From Haemonchus contortus (lineage: Eukaryota > Nematoda > Chromadorea > Rhabditida > Trichostrongylidae): DNA of 64,000 nt. The stretch is taken from contig LS997564.1 in the NCBI GenBank assembly GCA_000469685.2, positions 2,122,983-2,186,982 on the forward strand, read 5' to 3'. The translations under genes were made by a program, and so were the position numbers. Each line of letters begins with the position of its first letter. Positions within the stretch are counted from its first letter, which is position 1. Shown here in pieces: positions 60,227-64,000 of this stretch. Below the pieces are notes generated by a model, which was not told the DNA's origin, did not search any database, and was given only the letters and a program-made list of their open reading frames with translations.

Positions 60227-60494
60227 GCTGATTTCATCAAGTAGTAACCATCACTCTAACTTTCATCGGAAAATTGGTACTTTTTCCTCAAAGCATGAAA
60301 ATTTTATGAAACATTTTAGGCTCGAAAAGTACCGGAGCAGGTGAAAAAGGTGCTGTTCTTATAAGATCGGAGATGCTAAGGTCAGAAGTTCGATCCTCCC
60401 ATGGAGCAGATTTTTTGCAATTTTGAACTACGTTTTACAGATCGAAAAAAAGACCGAGCTCGAGCTCCAACCGTGCAGATGTGCGCAAAAATTC

Positions 60495-60511
60495 CGCTCC
60501 CGGGTGGGCTC

Positions 60512-60547
<36 letters not shown>

Positions 60548-60567
60548 GCCTATTGCGCCACGGAAGC
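60495..60567 (-). tRNA. tRNA-Asn(GUU), start of a long unit
   Basis: Consensus copy; 1,039 bp from the equivalent copy at 59,456. Confidence 0.95.
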
Positions 60568-60683
60568 GCTGATTCAATGGAGGCATACTTGAGGCTTCCA
60601 AATTTCCCAGCAAGCTAGAATTTGTTTATCCAAAATACGAGAGTTTCCAAAAAATTCACTCTGCTCGAAAAGAGTGCGAACAT

Positions 60684-60767
60684 GCTCCATTGGCGCAGTT
60701 GGTTAGCGCGTGGTACTTATAAGATTGAGAAATGCCGAGGTCGGGAGTTCGATCCTCCCATGGAGCA
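60684..60767 (+). tRNA. tRNA-Ile(UAU) with 10-nt intron
   Basis: Identical to 59,644-59,727, 1,040 bp downstream. T6 terminator follows. Confidence 0.95.
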
Positions 60768-60853
60768 GATTTTTTGCATTTTTGGACTACGTTTTACAGA
60801 TCGAAAAAAAGACCGAGCTCGAGCTCCAACCGTGCAGATGTGCGCAAAAATTC

Positions 60854-60870
60854 CGCTCCCGGGTGGGCTC

Positions 60871-60906
<36 letters not shown>

Positions 60907-60926
60907 GCCTATTGCGCCACGGAAGC
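60854..60926 (-). tRNA. tRNA-Asn(GUU)
   Basis: Consensus copy, convergent with the tRNA-Ile at 60,684. Confidence 0.95.
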
Positions 60927-61194
60927 GCTGATTTCATCAAGTAGTAACCATCACTCTAACTTTCATCGGAAAATTGGAACTTTTTCCTCAGAGCATGAAA
61001 ATTTTATGAAATATTTTAGGCTCGAAAAGTACCGGAGCAGGTGAAAAAGGTGCTGTTCTTATAAGATCGGAGATGCTAAGGTCAGAAGTTCGATCCTCCC
61101 ATGGAGCAGATTTTTTGCATTTTTGGACTACGTTTTACAGATCGAAAAAAAGACCGAGCTCGAGCTCCTACCGTGCAGATGTGCGCAAAAATTC

Positions 61195-61211
61195 CGCTCC
61201 CGGGTGGGCTC

Positions 61212-61247
<36 letters not shown>

Positions 61248-61267
61248 GCCTATTGCGCCACGGAAGC
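61195..61267 (-). tRNA. tRNA-Asn(GUU)
   Basis: Consensus copy in a short unit. Confidence 0.95.
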
Positions 61268-61534
61268 GCTGATTTCATCAAGTAGTAACCATCACTCTAA
61301 CTTTCATCGGAAAATTGGAACTTTTTCCTCAAAGAATGAAAATTTTATGAAACATTTTAGGCTTGAAAAGTACCGGAGCAGGTGAAAAAGGTGCTGTTCT
61401 TATAAGATCGGAGATGCTAAGGTCAGAAGTTCGATCCTCCCATGGAGCAGATTTTTTGCATTTTTGGACAACGTTTTACAGATCGAAAAAAAGACCGAGC
61501 TCGAGCTCTTCCGTGCAGATGTGCGCAAAAATTC

Positions 61535-61551
61535 CGCTCCCGGGTGGGCTC

Positions 61552-61582
<31 letters not shown>

Positions 61583-61608
61583 CGCGCTGCCTATTGCGCC
61601 ACGGAAGC
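61535..61608 (-). tRNA. tRNA-Asn(GUU) with one inserted base
   Basis: 74 bases: an extra C in the stretch GCCGAACCGCGC between anticodon stem and D-stem. Start of the third long unit. Either a pseudogene or a local sequencing error (the following 400 bp hold many single-base insertions). Confidence 0.65.
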
Positions 61609-61726
61609 GCTGATTTTCAATGGAGGCATACTTGAGGCTTCCAAATTCCCAGCAAGCTAGGAATTTGTTTACCTCAAAATACGAGAGGTTTCCATGAAAC
61701 ATTTCACTCCTGCTTGAAAGAGTGGA

Positions 61727-61809
61727 CCTGCATTGGGCAGGTGGTAAGGTGCGTGTTTTTATAAGATCCGGAGATGCCGAGGTCGGGAGTTCGATCCTCC
61801 CATGGAGCA
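61727..61809 (+). pseudogene. tRNA-Ile(UAU) copy of the third long unit, damaged
   Basis: Clearly the full-length type (CATTGGGCAGGTGGTAAGGTGCG, GATGCCGAGGTCGGGAGTTC) but with several single-base indels across the acceptor, D-arm and anticodon stem. The intron region reads AGATCCGGAG, nearer the short-unit form. Confidence 0.75.
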
Positions 61810-61897
61810 GATTTTTTTGCATTTTTGGACTACGTTTTACAGGTCGAAAAAAAAGACCGAGCTCGAGCTCCATACCGGCAGAGTGGCGCAAAAATTC

Positions 61898-61972
61898 CGC
61901 TCCCGGGTGGGCTCGGAACCACCAACCTTTCGGTTAACAGGCCGAACGCGCTGCCTATTGCGCCACGGAAGC
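61898..61972 (-). tRNA. tRNA-Asn(GUU) with two inserted bases
   Basis: 75 bases: an extra G in the T-loop side (CTCGGAACC) and one in the anticodon stem (CAGGCCG). It lies at the right edge of the indel-rich patch; functional status doubtful. Confidence 0.6.
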
Positions 61973-62240
61973 GCTGATTTCATCAAGTAGTAACCATCAC
62001 TCTAACTTTCATCGGAAAATTGGAACTTTTTCCTCAAAGAATGAAAATTTTATGAAACATTTTAGGCTTGAAAAGTACCGGAGCAGGTGAAAAAGGTGCT
62101 GTTCTTATAAGATCGGAGATGCTAAGGTCAGAAGTTCGATCCTCCCATGGAGCAGATTTTTTGCATTTTTGGACTACGTTTTACAGATCGAAAAAAAGAC
62201 CGAGCTCGAGCTTCTACCGTGCAGATGTGCGCAAAAATTC

Positions 62241-62257
62241 CGCTCCCGGGTGGGCTC

Positions 62258-62293
<36 letters not shown>

Positions 62294-62313
62294 GCCTATT
62301 GCGCCACGGAAGC
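62241..62313 (-). tRNA. tRNA-Asn(GUU)
   Basis: Consensus copy; first of the uninterrupted run of short units. Confidence 0.95.
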
Positions 62314-62581
62314 GCTGATTTCATCAAGTAGTAACCATCACTCTAACTTTCATCGGAAAATTGGAACTTTTTCCTCAAAGAATGAAAATTTTATGAAACA
62401 TTTTATGCTTGAAAAGTACCGGAGCAGGTGAAAAAGGTGCTGTTCTTATAAGATCGGAGATGCTAAGGTCAGAAGTTCGATCCTCCCATGGAGCAGATTT
62501 TTTGCATTTTTGGACTACGTTTTACAGATCGAAAAAAAGACCGAGCTCGAGCTTCTACCGTGCAGATGTGCGCAAAAATTC

Positions 62582-62598
62582 CGCTCCCGGGTGGGCTC

Positions 62599-62634
<36 letters not shown>

Positions 62635-62654
62635 GCCTATTGCGCCACGGAAGC
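62582..62654 (-). tRNA. tRNA-Asn(GUU)
   Basis: Consensus copy, 341 bp after the previous one. Confidence 0.95.
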
Positions 62655-62923
62655 GCTGATTTCATCAAGTAGTAACCATCACTCTAACTTTCATCGGAAA
62701 ATTGGAACTTTTTCCTCAAAGAATGAAAATTTTATGAAACATTTTAGGCTCGAAAAGTACCGGAGCAGGTGAAAAAGGTGCTGTTCTTATAAGATCGGAG
62801 ATGCTAAGGTCAGAAGTTCGATCCTCCCATGGAGCAGATTTTTTGCATTTTTGGACTACGTTTTACAGATCGAAAAAAAAGACCGAGCTCGAGCTATTAC
62901 CGTGCAGATGTGCGCAAAAATTC

Positions 62924-62940
62924 CGCTCCCGGGTGGGCTC

Positions 62941-62976
<36 letters not shown>

Positions 62977-62996
62977 GCCTATTGCGCCACGGAAGC
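62924..62996 (-). tRNA. tRNA-Asn(GUU)
   Basis: Consensus copy, 342 bp after the previous one. Confidence 0.95.
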
Positions 62997-63264
62997 GCTG
63001 ATTTCATCAAGTAGTAACCATCACTCTAACTTTCATCGGGAAATTGGAACTTTTTCCTCAAAGAATGAAAATTTTATGAAACATTTTAGGCTTGAAAAGT
63101 ACCGGAGCAGGTGAAAAAGGTGCTGTTCTTATAAGATCGGAGATGCTAAGGTCAGAAGTTCGATCCTCCCATGGAGCAGATTTTTTGCAATTTTGAACTA
63201 CGTTTTACAGATCGAAAAAAAGACCGAGCTCGAGCTTCTACCGTGCAGATGTGCGCAAAAATTC

Positions 63265-63281
63265 CGCTCCCGGGTGGGCTC

Positions 63282-63317
<36 letters not shown>

Positions 63318-63337
63318 GCCTATTGCGCCACGGAAGC
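63265..63337 (-). tRNA. tRNA-Asn(GUU)
   Basis: Consensus copy, 341 bp after the previous one; the tRNA-Ile remnant that follows ends GTGGGGCA, like the isolated copy at 28,515. Confidence 0.95.
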
Positions 63338-63606
63338 GCTGATTTCATCAAGTAGTAACCATCACTCTAACTTTCATCGGAAAATTGGAACTTTTTCCTC
63401 AAAGAATGAAAATTTTATGAAACATTTTATTCTTGAAAAGTACCGGAGCAGGTGAAAAAGGTGCTGGTTCTTATAAGATCGGCGATGCCTAGGTCAGAAG
63501 TTCGATCCTCCCGTGGGGCAGATTTTTTGCAATTTTGAACTACGTTTTACAGATCGAAAAAAAGACCGAGCTCGAGCTCCAACCGTGCAGATGTGCGCAA
63601 AAATTC

Positions 63607-63623
63607 CGCTCCCGGGTGGGCTC

Positions 63624-63659
<36 letters not shown>

Positions 63660-63679
63660 GCCTATTGCGCCACGGAAGC
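63607..63679 (-). tRNA. tRNA-Asn(GUU)
   Basis: Consensus copy, 342 bp after the previous one. Confidence 0.95.
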
Positions 63680-63948
63680 GCTGATTTCATCAAGTAGTAA
63701 CCATCACTCTAACTTTCATCGGAAAATTGGAACTTTTTCCTCAAAGAATGAAAATTTTATGAAACATTTTAGGCTTGAAAAGTACCGGAGCAGGTGAAAA
63801 AGGTGCTGTTTTTATAAGATCGGAGATGCTAAGGTCAGAAGTTCGATCCTCCCATGGAGCAGATTTTTTGCATTTTTGGACAACGTTTTACAGATCGAAA
63901 AAAAGACCGAGCTCGAGCTGCCTACCGTGCAGTGTGCGCACAAAATTC

Positions 63949-64000
63949 CGCTCCCGGGTGGGCTCGAACCACCAACCTTTCGGTTAAACAGCCGAACGCG
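63949..64000 (-). tRNA. tRNA-Asn(GUU), partial at window end, one inserted base
   Basis: Only the 3' part is in the window. An extra A in GGTTAAACAGCC enlarges the anticodon loop. The preceding bases also carry indels (GCAGTGTGCGCACAAAATTCC), so this is another error-prone or decayed patch. Confidence 0.6.

Larger units (their letters stand above)
58951..63861 (+). pseudogene. twelve decayed tRNA-Ile copies of the short units
   Basis: Located at 58951-59027, 59293-59369, 59992-60068, 60332-60408, 61032-61108, 61373-61449, 62078-62154, 62419-62495, 62760-62836, 63102-63178, 63443-63520 and 63785-63861. All share the same lesions. The 5' acceptor and D-arm are replaced by CCGGAGCAGGTGAAAAAGG, so the A-box is lost. 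The T-stem AGAAG/CTCCC has two mismatches, and the intron region reads AGATCGGAG. They keep CTTATAA, the T-loop (B-box), the 3' ATGGAGCA and a following T6 terminator. Because the lesions are common to all, decay preceded amplification. Confidence 0.85.
58746..64000. repeat. tandem tRNA-Asn / tRNA-Ile array with higher-order structure
   Basis: Sixteen minus-strand tRNA-Asn copies recur at 340-343 bp (short unit A) or 358-363 bp (long unit B). Starts: 58773, 59115, 59456, 59814, 60154, 60495, 60854, 61195, 61535, 61898, 62241, 62582, 62924, 63265, 63607, 63949. The order of intervals is A A B A A B A A B and then only A, so the left part has a three-unit period of about 1,040 bp. In unit A the tRNA-Ile partner is decayed; in unit B it is complete, or was so before indels. 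Unit-to-unit identity of spacers is very high, so amplification is recent. The array continues past the window. Confidence 0.95.

Noticed and set aside
58941..63987. Repeated open frames of 60-140 codons containing GLEPPTFRLTAER, ARTTNLSVNSRTR and related sequence
   Set aside because: They are the three antisense translations of tRNA-Asn genes plus spacer; similarity follows the tRNA, not a protein.
58746..64000. Regularly spaced direct repeats resembling a CRISPR array
   Set aside because: The 73-bp repeat is a tRNA gene and the spacers are near-identical to each other; the genome is eukaryotic.

Overview
The window reads as nuclear DNA of a nematode, most likely a clade V (strongylid or hookworm-like) roundworm. 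This is inferred from four things: small interrupted genes with compact introns and TTTCAG acceptors, a nematode-style organic-cation transporter gene, an RTE-clade retroposon, and abundant small inverted-repeat elements. Nothing bacterial is present. Most open frames are chance frames in intronic or repetitive DNA; only two gene loci could be recognised by family.

Layout. 1-9.7 kb: gene-poor, a few unrecognised exon-like stretches and one 259-bp inverted-repeat element with 8-bp target duplications. 9.7-10.0 kb: a divergent tRNA-Ile(UAU)/tRNA-Asn(GUU) pair. 10-11.8 kb: minus-strand exon-like segments of an unrecognised gene. 12.3-20.4 kb: an apparently intact 14-exon major-facilitator (organic cation/carnitine type) transporter. 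22.7-24.3 kb: a full-length but dead Tc1/mariner element with matching 26-bp ends. 24.7-28.3 kb: a decayed RTE-type retroposon whose 3' tail lies inside another inverted-repeat element. 28.4-29.0 kb: two diverged units of the tRNA repeat found at the right end. 29.7-38.4 kb: tRNA-derived SINE copies around a type-B carboxylesterase pseudogene (30.1-34.5 kb or beyond) carrying premature stops and frameshifts. 39-46 kb: scattered unrecognised exons, one encoding membrane helices with a frame break. 47.2-51.8 kb: an old inverted segmental duplication, one arm of which was later hit by a TTAA-flanked piggyBac-like MITE, so the other arm records the empty site. 52-54.3 kb: pyrimidine-rich diverged tandem repeats. 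54.8-55.1 kb: a perfect-looking double hairpin. 58.7-64.0 kb: a tandem array of about 341-bp units, each holding a tRNA-Asn gene on the minus strand and an intact or decayed tRNA-Ile on the plus strand, with a three-unit higher-order period near 1,040 bp; it runs off the window.

Functionally the window offers one transporter, one dead esterase and an expanding tRNA-Asn locus. The most unusual structure is the tRNA array: the Asn gene is unchanged in nearly every unit while its tRNA-Ile partner is intact only in the long-spacer units. All exon structures were worked out by eye from splice consensus and reading phase; no search or alignment program was run.
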